Shown here in pieces: positions 36,356 to 44,743 of a stretch of 64,000 nt of DNA (the first letter of the stretch is position 1; each line of letters opens with the position of its first letter). The stretch is from an uncultured Ruminococcus sp. (GTDB lineage Bacteria; Bacillota; Clostridia; Monoglobales; Monoglobaceae). The DNA is taken from NCBI GenBank assembly GCA_902766745.1, contig CACXES010000141.1, forward strand, positions 62,001-126,000. Direction: 5' to 3'. A program made the position numbers and the translations under genes. The notes beneath the pieces are model-generated. The model made no database searches, was not told where the DNA came from, and was given only the letters and a program-made list of their open reading frames with translations.

Positions 36356-37438
36356 TCATCTGTCCAGCTTCCACGCCTTTTTGGTGCGGAGCGGTTCCTT
36401 AAATCTGTCTTCCATGCAGCCGCCCTTTTTCTCCAGAACGGAAACGCAGGCTCTTATACAGCCGCCGCATTTAGCCATGTTATAGCCGACCCAGCTTGGA
36501 AAGTACTTTGAAAGTGCGGTGTAAACCTTCATGATTTCCTGCTCGTTTGCAACGTCGGTCACACCCTCCATAAGGTCAAGGCTGCCGTTTTCGTTTTTGT
36601 CCCAAACCTCTTTCGGCACAAAGGGATTGTAATATCTTCCGGCGTGGGTGTAGAATGCATAGCATCTCCACATATCGATGTCGCCCCACTCGCAGATTTT
36701 TCCGTCTAAATTAACCGTGATCTTCTTCCCGGAATTTAAGGACGGAATACAGCCGCCGGGACATTCGCGGACACAGGCGCCGCATCTGCGGCAAAGGGGC
36801 TTTCCGCTGTACATTTCATCGTACTCGAGCTCGGCGTCGGTGAAGATAAACGCAACACGCTGAAGCGGCCCGAACTGCGGCGTCAGCAGCATCTTGCTCC
36901 AGCCGATCTCGCCCAGGCCGCAGGCAACGGCGGCAAGCCTGAACTGAAACTGAAGATCGGGCGCAACGCTGTTTTCCTCCCTGGCAGGCCGTGTAAACTG
37001 CACGCTTCTGTGATGTGCGGTCGCTGTTTTGGCGTGCTCGTTTACTTCAATTTGCTCCTCGGGGGAGAGGGTGTTTCCGGGACTTCCGTCCATGTCGGAC
37101 ACTACGCCTCTTGCGCCCGTGTTCCTGTATACAAAGGCCTCATAGCCCTCATCCTCGATTATCTGTCCCACACGGTATAAAACCGCCGGGGCGAAGATTT
37201 CGTTTATTCCGCCGTATGCCATTGAGGGGTACTGATAGAACTGTGTTCCCTCCTCGATTCCCCTTTGGACTCCGCGAGGAATTCTAAACACAAAGCCGAT
37301 TACGCTTTTTGCCTCGGGAAACAAAAATTGCGGATTCATCTCATCGGGCGCACCGTCGAAACGTGACATGGGTCCGATGCCGCAGGCGTCGGCACCTGCG
37401 TCGAGAGCTGCCTGCTTGATCATTTCTGAGGTAAGCAT
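36356..37438 (-). CDS. QueG/reductive-dehalogenase-like Fe-S protein, copy A
   Basis: 360 aa, first gene of the operon and the longest. Features: EGTQFYQYPSM (63-73), CGLGEIGWSKMLLTPQFGP (173-191), a clear [4Fe-4S] motif C216-x2-C219-x2-C222-x3-C226-P, MWRC (C259), NPFVP and a second site C324-x2-C327-x3-C331. It has two inserts relative to copies B and C: about residues 110-160 before the core, and a region after cluster 1 (about 232-255). It lacks a Tat signal. AAAGGGTGG upstream of ATG 37438. Divergently transcribed from an AraC-type regulator gene 37569. Confidence 0.75.
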   Translation of the reverse strand: MLTSEMIKQAALDAGADACGIGPMSRFDGAPDEMNPQFLFPEAKSVIGFVFRIPRGVQRGIEEGTQFYQYPSMAYGGINEIFAPAVLYRVGQIIEDEGYEAFVYRNTGARGVVSDMDGSPGNTLSPEEQIEVNEHAKTATAHHRSVQFTRPAREENSVAPDLQFQFRLAAVACGLGEIGWSKMLLTPQFGPLQRVAFIFTDAELEYDEMYSGKPLCRRCGACVRECPGGCIPSLNSGKKITVNLDGKICEWGDIDMWRCYAFYTHAGRYYNPFVPKEVWDKNENGSLDLMEGVTDVANEQEIMKVYTALSKYFPSWVGYNMAKCGGCIRACVSVLEKKGGCMEDRFKEPLRTKKAWKLDR

Positions 37439-37482
37439 TATACCACCCTTTCTGATTGCTTTTTTTGATTTAATTATTCATC

Positions 37483-37511
37483 TTGATTTTATAATATTAA
37501 TATGTTATAAT
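37483..37511 (+). promoter_or_regulatory. Promoter of the divergent AraC regulator
   Basis: TTGATT (37483-37488), 17-bp spacer, TATAAT (37506-37511), about 58 bp before the start at 37569. Confidence 0.7.
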
Positions 37512-37514
37512 CAA
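37486..37514 (-). promoter_or_regulatory. Promoter of the Fe-S protein/glycosidase operon
   Basis: Minus strand TTGATT (37514-37509), 17-bp spacer, TAAAAT (37491-37486). Its elements interlock with those of the opposite promoter: the -35 of one overlaps the -10 of the other, so the 32-bp region is nearly palindromic. Confidence 0.7.
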
Positions 37515-37519
37515 TGAAT

Positions 37520-37553
37520 AAAACAAATATATTTTTGCACAAAACAAATATAT
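37520..37553. promoter_or_regulatory. 13-bp direct repeat 21 bp apart, candidate AraC-type operator
   Basis: AAAACAAATATAT occurs at 37520-37532 and again at 37541-37553, exactly 21 bp start to start (two helical turns). AraC-family half sites are typically 21 bp apart. It lies in the leader of the AraC gene, next to the divergent promoters. Confidence 0.6.
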
Positions 37554-37568
37554 AGGAAGGTGAAAATT

Positions 37569-38417
37569 TTGAGAGCGGCAGATGTAAATCCATATATACG
37601 CTATGCGGCAAGGGTGCAGCTGTTTGCGTGGGATACGCCGACGATGGCGTATGACTGTCGGCTTTTGTATATAACAAACGGAAGCTGTACAATATACATT
37701 GGCGGAAGCCCGTATACGCTGAGCGGCGGTGATCTTGCCGTGTGGCGGCCGGGAACCGAGTATCGTTTTACAGAGGCGGAGGCATGCGAGGGGTATATTA
37801 TAAATTTTGATTTTACTCGGGATAACTCGGATTTAAGTGAGGTGTTTCCTCCGTCTGCTTCAGAGAGCTTTGATTCAGTGCATCTTATTGCCGCACCCGA
37901 GTTTACGGATTGCGGCGTTTTAAATATGCCGATTATTCGCCGCCGTGCCGACGGAATGCGGAGCAGTATAAGAAATTTATGCGGTGAGTTCAATCAGAAA
38001 AAGGTATTTTACAGTGAAATCTGCGGAGCGAAGCTAAAGGAGATTATATTTGATATCCTGCGTGAGATGCTTTTTCCGTCAAGCTCCACGAGTGAGATGC
38101 TTGACACCGTACTGAATTATATTAAGGAGCATTATCGTGAAAATATCACAAATGAAAGTCTTGGTGCGCTTATCGGCTATCACTCATATTATATAAATAA
38201 GCTTATGCTCGACTATGTACATACAACGCTGCACCAGTATCTGCTGAATTATCGAATGGAGGTTGCACAGGGAATGCTTTTAAATCCCGATAAGACCATA
38301 GGCGATATTGCCCGAGAGTGCGGCTTCGGTTCGATTTACTATTTTTCAAGGTATTTTAAGAAGAAAACAGGGGTAAGCCCTGCACAGTACAGAAAGCTGC
38401 GCCACTCTATGATATAG
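37569..38417 (+). CDS. AraC-family transcriptional regulator
   Basis: 282 aa. An N-terminal cupin-like domain (YDCRLLYITNGSCTIYIGG, YTLSGGDLAVWRPGTEYRF) and a C-terminal double HTH (NESLGALIGYHSYYINKLM and KTIGDIARECGFGSIYYFSR). The start TTG 37569 is preferred over GTG 37560 because AGGAAGG ends just before the latter; ATG is absent near the 5' end. It reads away from the operon 37438-32852 from an interlocking promoter, so it is the probable activator of that operon, responding to an unknown small molecule. Confidence 0.88.
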   Translation: MRAADVNPYIRYAARVQLFAWDTPTMAYDCRLLYITNGSCTIYIGGSPYTLSGGDLAVWRPGTEYRFTEAEACEGYIINFDFTRDNSDLSEVFPPSASESFDSVHLIAAPEFTDCGVLNMPIIRRRADGMRSSIRNLCGEFNQKKVFYSEICGAKLKEIIFDILREMLFPSSSTSEMLDTVLNYIKEHYRENITNESLGALIGYHSYYINKLMLDYVHTTLHQYLLNYRMEVAQGMLLNPDKTIGDIARECGFGSIYYFSRYFKKKTGVSPAQYRKLRHSMI

Positions 38418-38466
38418 CGGCGCAGCTTGAAAATTATTATCAATATGAATGTACGGCGATGGGCAG

Positions 38467-39174
38467 CTACGCTGCTTTGAGATATTTGTAAACGATAGCC
38501 GCAAGGGCAGCACCGAGCAGAGGGCCGACAATGAATATCCAAAGGCAGGATATAGGTGCGCTGTTGCCGGAAATCAGTGCAGCAACTGCGGGGCCGAGGC
38601 TTCTTGCCGGGTTCACGGAGGTGCCGGTCAAGCCGATACCGAGAATGTGAACCAGAGTCAGAGTAAGGCCGATAAGAAGTCCGCCGAAGGAGCCGTGCGC
38701 AGCTTTCTTTGAGGTCACGCCCAAAACAGTAATAACAAATACAAATGTAAGAACTGCCTCGACCAAAAGCCCTGCCGCCCAGCTGTCACCCACGCCGGAG
38801 AGCCCGTTCGAGCCGAAGCCGAATGCGGCGTTTACCGGAGCGGTCATATCGGCAACGGAGCCGGAGACGAAAATAATTGCGAGAATCCCTGCGCCCGCAA
38901 GTGCGCCGAGACACTGTGAAATAACATAACCTATAAAATCCCGCACCGACATCTCACCGCCGATAAAAACGCCGAGAGATACTGCCGGATTGACATGACA
39001 GCCCGAAATATTACCGACAGAGTATGCCATTCCCACAACAGCAAGACCAAAGGCAAGTGCGGTCAGAATATATCCGCAGCCCTGATTTGCGCCGCAGCCG
39101 ACCAGCATTGCCGTTCCGCAGCCCATGATTACCAAGACCATTGTACCGATAAATTCAGCAATATATTTTTTCAT
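38467..39174 (-). CDS. Aquaporin/MIP-family channel
   Basis: 235 aa, six membrane segments with two half-helices. Both signature motifs are present: HVNPAVSLG and SVNPARSLGPA. The histidine before the first NPA and Arg after the second fit the water-channel (AqpZ-like) branch more than the glycerol facilitator, which usually carries Asp after the second NPA. The start ATG 39174 has GGGAGAG upstream. It is convergent with the AraC gene (only 49 bp apart) and has its own promoter. A role in osmotic balance, or in passage of small uncharged metabolites, is inferred. Confidence 0.92.
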   Translation of the reverse strand: MKKYIAEFIGTMVLVIMGCGTAMLVGCGANQGCGYILTALAFGLAVVGMAYSVGNISGCHVNPAVSLGVFIGGEMSVRDFIGYVISQCLGALAGAGILAIIFVSGSVADMTAPVNAAFGFGSNGLSGVGDSWAAGLLVEAVLTFVFVITVLGVTSKKAAHGSFGGLLIGLTLTLVHILGIGLTGTSVNPARSLGPAVAALISGNSAPISCLWIFIVGPLLGAALAAIVYKYLKAA

Positions 39175-39227
39175 ATAAACTCTCTCCCTTTTATGTAAAT
39201 TCTTCCAAGCTAAAATCGGTATGGTAT

Positions 39228-39256
39228 ATTATACACCATGTTAGCTAAAAAATCAA
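39228..39256 (-). promoter_or_regulatory. Promoter of the aquaporin gene with overlapping palindrome
   Basis: Minus strand TTGATT (39256-39251), 17 bp, TATAAT (39233-39228). The -10 sits within a near-perfect palindrome of ATGGTGTATAATATACCAT (about 39221-39239), a possible regulator site. Confidence 0.6.
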
Positions 39257-39339
39257 GTTGAATTAATAATTTGAGCTTCCCTATTTTTTACGCAAATCAT
39301 ATTTTTTGAAATATTTATACATTGCCGACCGGGCTTTTC

Positions 39340-39361
39340 GGGACGATGTGGGCATCGTCCC
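39340..39361. repeat. Short palindromic intergenic element
   Basis: GGGACGATG-TGGG-CATCGTCCC followed by CTACA. Perfect 9-bp arms. GC-rich palindromes of this kind are scattered as short repeats in gut Bacillota genomes; only one copy is in this window. The rest of 39260-39545 is AT-rich and I see no gene in it. Confidence 0.45.
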
Positions 39362-39546
39362 CTACAAACGGGCGCAGGGCAATTATTCAATAAAATTATT
39401 TTAAAATTCATCAGTGTATCAAATCGCAGATAATTTCAAATTTGAATTTGCGTTTTTCCTTGTACTTGCGCTGTTTATTGCAATTTTGTCTTCAAATTTC
39501 GGAGAAACTCAAAGAATTAATAAAGATTTTACATATTTTATATAAT

Positions 39547-39596
39547 GGGGCTGCTGCAAATGAGCATTTTTAAGATGCTCATTTGCAACAGCCCCT
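39547..39596. terminator. Long hairpin between the aquaporin promoter region and rarA
   Basis: About a 20-bp stem (GGGGCTG..TGCAAATGAGCAT with its complement, one mismatch) around TTTTAAG. It directly follows the end of rarA on the minus strand, with a short A/T-rich tail. It probably ends rarA-glyA transcription. Confidence 0.75.
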
Positions 39597-39601
39597 TATT
39601 C

Positions 39602-40873
39602 TCAATTCTTATGCTTTATTCTGTCCCAGTATTCCTTTGCGCTCTGTTCGGTCTTGTTCTCGCCGTATTCGTAGTATTTCTTATCCCTGATCTTGTCGGG
39701 AAGGTACTGCTGCTCGGTGTAGTGGTTGGGATAATCGTGAGGATATAAATAATTCTGTCCCTTGGGAAGAGTGCCTTCGCCGTCATAATGCTTGTTTTGA
39801 AGCTGCCTCGGGATTGTCCCTGTGTCCATATGCTCTATATCGTACAGAGCGGAATTGACCGCAAGGTATGCCGAGTTGGACTTCGGCGCAGTTGCAAGCA
39901 GAATTACCGCCTCCGCAAGGGGAATACGTGCCTCGGGGAAGCCGAGCATAAGCGCACTGTCCACGCACGCCTTTACAACGGTTATCGCCGTGGGATAGGC
40001 AAGCCCTACATCCTCACAGGCAATAACCATAAGCCTGCGGCATATGGACTGAAGGTCGTCCGCCGCAATAAGCCGAGCAAGGTAATGAACCGCCGCGTCA
40101 GGGTCGCTGCCGCGGATTGACTTCTGAAAAGCGCTCAGAATATCGTAATGGCTGTCGCCCATCTTGTCGTATTGCATTACCTTTTTCTGAGTGCATTGCT
40201 CCGCGGCGTCAACGCCGAGGTGTATTACTCCGCCGCCGGACGGAGGAGTGTAGCGCACGGCAAGCTCAAGAGAATTGAGTGCGCGCCGCACATCACCGCC
40301 GGATTTTTCGGCGAGAGTTTTCAGAAAATCGTCCTCGGTTTCAATCGTGCCGCCCAATTCGCCGCGCAGAATGTCGGCCGCGCGGCGGAGCGCTGCCTCT
40401 ATATCCGCAGTTGTCAGCGGCCTGAACTCAAAGACGGTGCTTCGGCTGAGTATCGCGTTGTAAACGTAGAAGTACGGGTTTTCCGTGGTGCTGGCAATCA
40501 GCGTGATTCTGCCGTTTTCGGTGTATTCCAAAAGCGACTGCTGCTGCTTTTTGTTAAAGTTCTGAATCTCGTCCAGATAGAGCAGAACCCCTTCGCCGCC
40601 GAGAAGACCTTCACTCTCCTTGACAACCGCCTTTACATCGGCAACCGATGCATTTGTGGCGTTGAGCCGATACAGCGGCCGGTTTGAAATCTGTGCCGCT
40701 ATGTTGGCAACAGTGGTCTTGCCCGTGCCGGACGGCCCGTAGAATATCATACTCGGGATATTTCCGCTCTCTATTATATTCCGCAAAATTCTGCCCTTGC
40801 CCAAAATGTGCTGCTGACCGACTACATCGTCGAGGGTCTTCGGGCGAATCCTGTCCGCGAGAGGCTTATTCAT
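39602..40873 (-). CDS. rarA: Replication-associated recombination ATPase RarA (MgsA)
   Basis: 423 aa. A clamp-loader-like AAA+ ATPase acting at stalled replication forks. N-terminal [16 protein letters not shown], Walker [10 protein letters not shown], Walker [11 protein letters not shown] and sensor STTENPYF are clear, with the C-terminal MgsA tetramerisation region ([13 protein letters not shown]). The start ATG 40873 overlaps the last 8 bases of glyA; the longer ORF (to 40969) is inside glyA. Length is normal. Co-transcribed with glyA. Confidence 0.94.
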   Translation of the reverse strand: MNKPLADRIRPKTLDDVVGQQHILGKGRILRNIIESGNIPSMIFYGPSGTGKTTVANIAAQISNRPLYRLNATNASVADVKAVVKESEGLLGGEGVLLYLDEIQNFNKKQQQSLLEYTENGRITLIASTTENPYFYVYNAILSRSTVFEFRPLTTADIEAALRRAADILRGELGGTIETEDDFLKTLAEKSGGDVRRALNSLELAVRYTPPSGGGVIHLGVDAAEQCTQKKVMQYDKMGDSHYDILSAFQKSIRGSDPDAAVHYLARLIAADDLQSICRRLMVIACEDVGLAYPTAITVVKACVDSALMLGFPEARIPLAEAVILLATAPKSNSAYLAVNSALYDIEHMDTGTIPRQLQNKHYDGEGTLPKGQNYLYPHDYPNHYTEQQYLPDKIRDKKYYEYGENKTEQSAKEYWDRIKHKN

Positions 40874-42104
40874 AAAGCGGATGCTTTGCGCAGAGCGCCT
40901 GGACACGCTCTGCCGCAGCCGAGCGGTTACCCTCAAAGTTCTTGATAACCATCGAGATGATTTCCGCAATCTCGGTCATATCCTCTTCGACAAAGCCACG
41001 GGTGGTAACGGCAGGAGTACCGAGCCTTACGCCGCTTGTGACAAACGGACTCTTGGGGTCGTTGGGGATGGTGTTCTTGTTGCAGGTAACACCGATTTCG
41101 TCGAGGTTATGCTCAACCTCCTTACCGGTCTTGTCCTGCTTGAGCAGGCTGACGAGCATAAGGTGGTTGTCGGTGCCGCCGGATACAATGTCCAAATCAC
41201 GAGCCATAAGCTCTTCGGCAAGCTTTGCGGCGTTTTTCTTGACCTGAAGCTGATAAGCCTTAAATTCGGGAGACAGCGCCTCCTTAAGGCATACCGCCTT
41301 GCCGGCTATAACGTGCATGAGGGGGCCGCCCTGACAGCCGGGGAATACAGCCTTGTTTATTGCCGCACCCAATTCTTCCTTGCAGAGGATAAGTCCGCCT
41401 CTCGGACCTCTCAGCGTTTTGTGAGTGGTGGTGGTTACCACATCGGCATAGGGAACGGGGTTCATGTGCAGACCTGCCGCAACAAGGCCTGCGATATGTG
41501 CCATATCAACCATGAGATATGCGCCGACTTCGTCTGCGATTTCGCGGAATTTTGCAAAGTCGATCTCTCTTGCGTAGGCGCTTGCGCCGGCAAGAATGAG
41601 CTTAGGCTTATGCTCATGAGCAAGACGTCTTACCTCGTCATAGTTTATCATGTGGGTTTCGTCGTCAACGCCGTAGGGAACAACGTTAAAATACTTGCCG
41701 GAGATATTTACGGGCGAGCCGTGGCTCAAATGTCCGCCGTGGGCAAGGTTCATACCGAGATATGTGTCGCCCGGCTCCATAAGAGCGAAAAATGCGGCAA
41801 GGTTTGCCGAAGCGCCGGAGTGAGGCTGAACATTGGCAAATTCCGCACCGAAAAGCTCCTTCGCACGGTCTCTCGCCAAATCCTCAACAACGTCCACAAA
41901 TTCACAGCCGCCGTAATAGCGCTTGCCCGGATAACCCTCTGCATACTTGTTGGTAAGAGGTGTTCCCATCGCTTCCATAACTGCGGGGCTTACAAAGTTC
42001 TCCGACGCGATAAGCTCAATCTTGCTGCGCTGTCTGCCTATCTCGTTCAAGATTGCCTCCGCAATCTGAGGGTCGGTTTTTTTAATGTTCTCAAGTTCAA
42101 ACAT
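40866..42104 (-). CDS. glyA: Serine hydroxymethyltransferase
   Basis: 412 aa. A pyridoxal-phosphate enzyme converting serine and tetrahydrofolate to glycine and methylene-tetrahydrofolate. The N-terminal [32 protein letters not shown], the HSGASAN phosphate region, and [14 protein letters not shown] with the PLP lysine are present. AAAGGATG upstream of the ATG. It shares an overlapping divergent promoter with nth, and rarA follows in the same direction. A large antisense ORF through this gene is not a gene (see rejected). Confidence 0.97.
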   Translation of the reverse strand: MFELENIKKTDPQIAEAILNEIGRQRSKIELIASENFVSPAVMEAMGTPLTNKYAEGYPGKRYYGGCEFVDVVEDLARDRAKELFGAEFANVQPHSGASANLAAFFALMEPGDTYLGMNLAHGGHLSHGSPVNISGKYFNVVPYGVDDETHMINYDEVRRLAHEHKPKLILAGASAYAREIDFAKFREIADEVGAYLMVDMAHIAGLVAAGLHMNPVPYADVVTTTTHKTLRGPRGGLILCKEELGAAINKAVFPGCQGGPLMHVIAGKAVCLKEALSPEFKAYQLQVKKNAAKLAEELMARDLDIVSGGTDNHLMLVSLLKQDKTGKEVEHNLDEIGVTCNKNTIPNDPKSPFVTSGVRLGTPAVTTRGFVEEDMTEIAEIISMVIKNFEGNRSAAAERVQALCAKHPLYE

Positions 42105-42162
42105 TTGAATTTCATCCTTTCCGGTGCCTGCGGCACTATATATATTTTCCTTACGAATAATA

Positions 42163-42191
42163 TTGCAAATTATTCTATTTTATATTATAAT
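42163..42191 (+). promoter_or_regulatory. Promoter of nth
   Basis: TTGCAA (42163-42168), 17-bp spacer, TATAAT (42186-42191), about 67 bp before the nth start. Confidence 0.65.
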
Positions 42192-42212
42192 ATTAAATGT
42201 TGTATTTTGCAA
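42184..42212 (-). promoter_or_regulatory. Promoter of glyA
   Basis: Minus strand TTGCAA (42212-42207), 17-bp spacer, TATAAT (42189-42184). Its -10 overlaps the nth -10 on the other strand, so the two form a symmetric bidirectional promoter. Confidence 0.65.
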
Positions 42213-42257
42213 GGGTTATTTGCGGAATTTTGTATAATTTTAAAGGGGGTATCCCAA

Positions 42258-42902
42258 ATGCGGGAGAGTATAAAGAAAAAAAGTGAGCGCGCGGCGGAAA
42301 TATTCGAGGTTTTCGGACAGGTCTATGAGAATGCGGACTGTACACTCGATTATGATAACGCGCTGGAGCTTCTCATTGCAACGCAGCTTGCTGCTCAGTG
42401 TACCGATGCCCGGGTGAATATGGTTACACCGGCGTTGTTTAAAAAGTACCCTGATGTGTATGCTTTTGCCGCGGCGGACGAGCTGGAGCTTAGGGAGGAT
42501 ATACGCTCCACCGGATTTTACAGGAATAAGGCGAAGAACATCATCGGCTGCTGCAGAATGCTGATTGACGAGTTCGGCGGTGAGGTTCCCCATACCATGG
42601 AGGAGCTTCTGCGGCTTCCCGGAGTCGGCAGAAAGACCGCGAACCTTGTTTTAGGCGACTTTTTCGGAATACCCGGGGTTGTGGTCGATACCCATGCGAC
42701 GCGGCTGTCCAACAGAATGGGGTTTACACGCGAGACCGACCCCTACAAGATAGAGCTTGATTTGCAGAAAATTCTGCCGCCGGAGAACTGGGCGGCATTC
42801 TGTCACTGCCTTGTGTATCACGGCAGGGCGTATTGCACGGCACGCTCACCCAAGTGCGATACCTGTCCGGTTGAGCATCTGTGCCCGAAGCGCGGCGTGT
42901 GA
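42258..42902 (+). CDS. nth: Endonuclease III (DNA glycosylase/AP lyase)
   Basis: 214 aa. Removes oxidised pyrimidines. The helix-hairpin-helix LLRLPGVGRKTANLVLGD with catalytic Lys, the catalytic Asp in VVDTHATRLSNRMG, and a C-terminal [4Fe-4S] motif (C-x6-C-x2-C-x5-C, CTARSPKCDTCPVEHLC) are complete. ATG 42258 is preceded by GGGGGT (42245-42250). It reads divergently from glyA. A 673-codon ORF in this frame starts far upstream, but that part is antisense to glyA and is not translated from the nth start. Confidence 0.96.
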   Translation: MRESIKKKSERAAEIFEVFGQVYENADCTLDYDNALELLIATQLAAQCTDARVNMVTPALFKKYPDVYAFAAADELELREDIRSTGFYRNKAKNIIGCCRMLIDEFGGEVPHTMEELLRLPGVGRKTANLVLGDFFGIPGVVVDTHATRLSNRMGFTRETDPYKIELDLQKILPPENWAAFCHCLVYHGRAYCTARSPKCDTCPVEHLCPKRGV

Positions 42903-42978
42903 TTTTATTTGTCAGTCAAACGGAATGAGCTTTGGCTGAGATGATTTTAACAAATTTGTAAACGATACAAAATTTTGA

Positions 42979-43007
42979 TTGACTGTAAAGATTAAAAGTG
43001 ATATAAT
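42979..43007 (+). promoter_or_regulatory. Promoter of the his operon
   Basis: TTGACT (42979-42984), 17 bp, TATAAT (43002-43007) with extended -10 TGA, about 75 bp before the hisZG start. No T-box, leader peptide rich in His codons or terminator could be seen in the leader. Confidence 0.72.
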
Positions 43008-43082
43008 AAATTAGTTTAAATATATACTTTTTTCGACGCGGATTTTAACGCGGCGGAAAATCAAATCAGGGAGAGTGATAAC

Positions 43083-44735
43083 ATGACAGGCAACAGAAAC
43101 ACTCATACTCCGGCAGGGCTTACGGACATGCTTGTGGAGGAGAGCGAAACAAAGTTCGAAATCGAAACATCGGCGAGGGAGGTTTTTGCCCATCACGGAT
43201 ATCATGTTGTTCAGCCCCCGACATTTGAATATTATGATGTATATGACGCCGCGGTGACCAAGGCGGAGAATATGTTCAAGTTTTTTGACAGCAACGGGCG
43301 TATGCTTGCGCTCCGTCCGGATCTTACCACCTCGGTTGCGAGAATGGCGGCGACCAAGCCCTTGGGTGAGCTGCCCTACCGCATTGCATATTCGGGGAGT
43401 GCTTTCAGAAACGACGAGGCGTTCAGCAATGCGCGTCAGAGGGAGTTCTCTCAGGTGGGGATCGAGCTTATCGGCAACGGCGGCGCTGAGGCGGACGCAG
43501 AGGTTATAGAGATTGCCATTGAGGCGCTTTTGAAGTTTGGTGTCAAGGAGTTTCAGATAGACATCGGTCAGGTGGATTTTTACAAAGGACTTGCGGAGCT
43601 TGCCGGCCTTGATGATACGGCGAGTGACGAGCTTCGCGGTAAGATAAACGACAAGGATTTTGTGGCGATAGAGGCGCTTCTTGCCGAAATGAGTATTTCG
43701 GACGAGCTGAAAGCGGTTTTTCTTGAGCTTCCGAAGATGTTCGGCGGGATAGAGGTCGTAAAGACTGCCGCAGAGAATCCGATTCTGTGCGGCAAGTCAA
43801 AGGCTGCTCTTGAAAACCTGGCTCAGGTGTATGATATTTTAAGGGACAAGGGTCTTGAAAAATACCTGGCGGTGGATTTGGGAATGGTTCCGAATCTCGA
43901 TTACTATACGGGGATTATCGTCAAGGGCTTTGCCAAGGGGGTTGCCTTCCCCGTATGCTCCGGCGGAAGATACGATAACCTGACCGAGAAGTTCGGCAGA
44001 CGGCTCCCGGCGACCGGGATTGCCATAGGAATAGAGCGTGTTATGACCGCTCTGTCCGAGAATGTCGGCGGCGAAGATAAAGCCGAGTCGGAATATATAA
44101 CCGTTGCCTTGGCGAAGGGCAGGCTTGCGGAATTGTCGGTCGGAATTTTCGAAAAGTTAGGCTTTGACGTGGCGGAGCTTAAGTCAAAGACACGGAAGCT
44201 TATATTCACCGATGAAAAGAATAAGTTTAAGTTCATACTGGTCAAGGCGTCGGACGTTCCGGTATATGTGGAATACGGAGCGGCGGATATAGGGATAGTC
44301 GGAAAGGACACTCTGCTCGAGAGCGGTAAGGACGTTTATGAAATACTGGATCTCGGCTTCGGAAAATGCAAAATGGCGGTTGCCGGCCCGGCGGAGCTCA
44401 AAGGCAGACTTGACGGCAGAAACATAATGCGTGTCGCCAGCAAGTATCCGCGCATTGCGCGTGACTACTTCCACAGGGTGAAGGGACAGACGGTGGATAT
44501 AATTAAGCTTAACGGCTCGGTTGAGCTGGGGCCGCTGGTCGGTCTGTCCGAGGTCATTGTGGATATAGTGGAGAGCGGAAAGACCCTGCGCGAAAACGGC
44601 CTTGAGGTTCTTGAGGACATCTGCGAGCTGTCCGCAAGGCTTGTGGTGAACAGGGTCAGCCTTAAAATGCACCGCGAGCGGATTTTAAAGCTTATGACGG
44701 ATATTAAGGCGGAGCTTGAGAGGGAGAGGAGCTGA
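43083..44735 (+). CDS. hisZG: HisZ-HisG fusion: ATP phosphoribosyltransferase regulatory and catalytic subunits in one chain
   Basis: 550 aa. Residues 1 to about 325 are HisZ, a histidyl-tRNA synthetase paralog lacking aminoacylation function: [23 protein letters not shown], a GRYDNL loop, and GIAIGIERV. From about 338 a complete short-form HisG follows: [33 protein letters not shown] and the phosphoribosyl-binding [20 protein letters not shown]. HisG catalyses the first step of histidine synthesis (ATP + PRPP). Short HisG normally needs a separate HisZ to form an octamer. Here no stop, start or frame change lies between; the linker [13 protein letters not shown] is flexible. Start ATG 43083 follows AGGGAGAG. 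First gene of the his operon. Confidence 0.93.
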   Translation: MTGNRNTHTPAGLTDMLVEESETKFEIETSAREVFAHHGYHVVQPPTFEYYDVYDAAVTKAENMFKFFDSNGRMLALRPDLTTSVARMAATKPLGELPYRIAYSGSAFRNDEAFSNARQREFSQVGIELIGNGGAEADAEVIEIAIEALLKFGVKEFQIDIGQVDFYKGLAELAGLDDTASDELRGKINDKDFVAIEALLAEMSISDELKAVFLELPKMFGGIEVVKTAAENPILCGKSKAALENLAQVYDILRDKGLEKYLAVDLGMVPNLDYYTGIIVKGFAKGVAFPVCSGGRYDNLTEKFGRRLPATGIAIGIERVMTALSENVGGEDKAESEYITVALAKGRLAELSVGIFEKLGFDVAELKSKTRKLIFTDEKNKFKFILVKASDVPVYVEYGAADIGIVGKDTLLESGKDVYEILDLGFGKCKMAVAGPAELKGRLDGRNIMRVASKYPRIARDYFHRVKGQTVDIIKLNGSVELGPLVGLSEVIVDIVESGKTLRENGLEVLEDICELSARLVVNRVSLKMHRERILKLMTDIKAELERERS

Positions 44736-44743
44736 ATACAGAG

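Noticed and set aside
40881-42257. A long plus-strand open frame upstream of and in frame with nth (673 codons in all)
   Set aside because: It is antisense to glyA, which is conserved along its whole length; the start of nth has its own ribosome binding site and promoter at 42163-42250. The open frame is due to codon bias of glyA.
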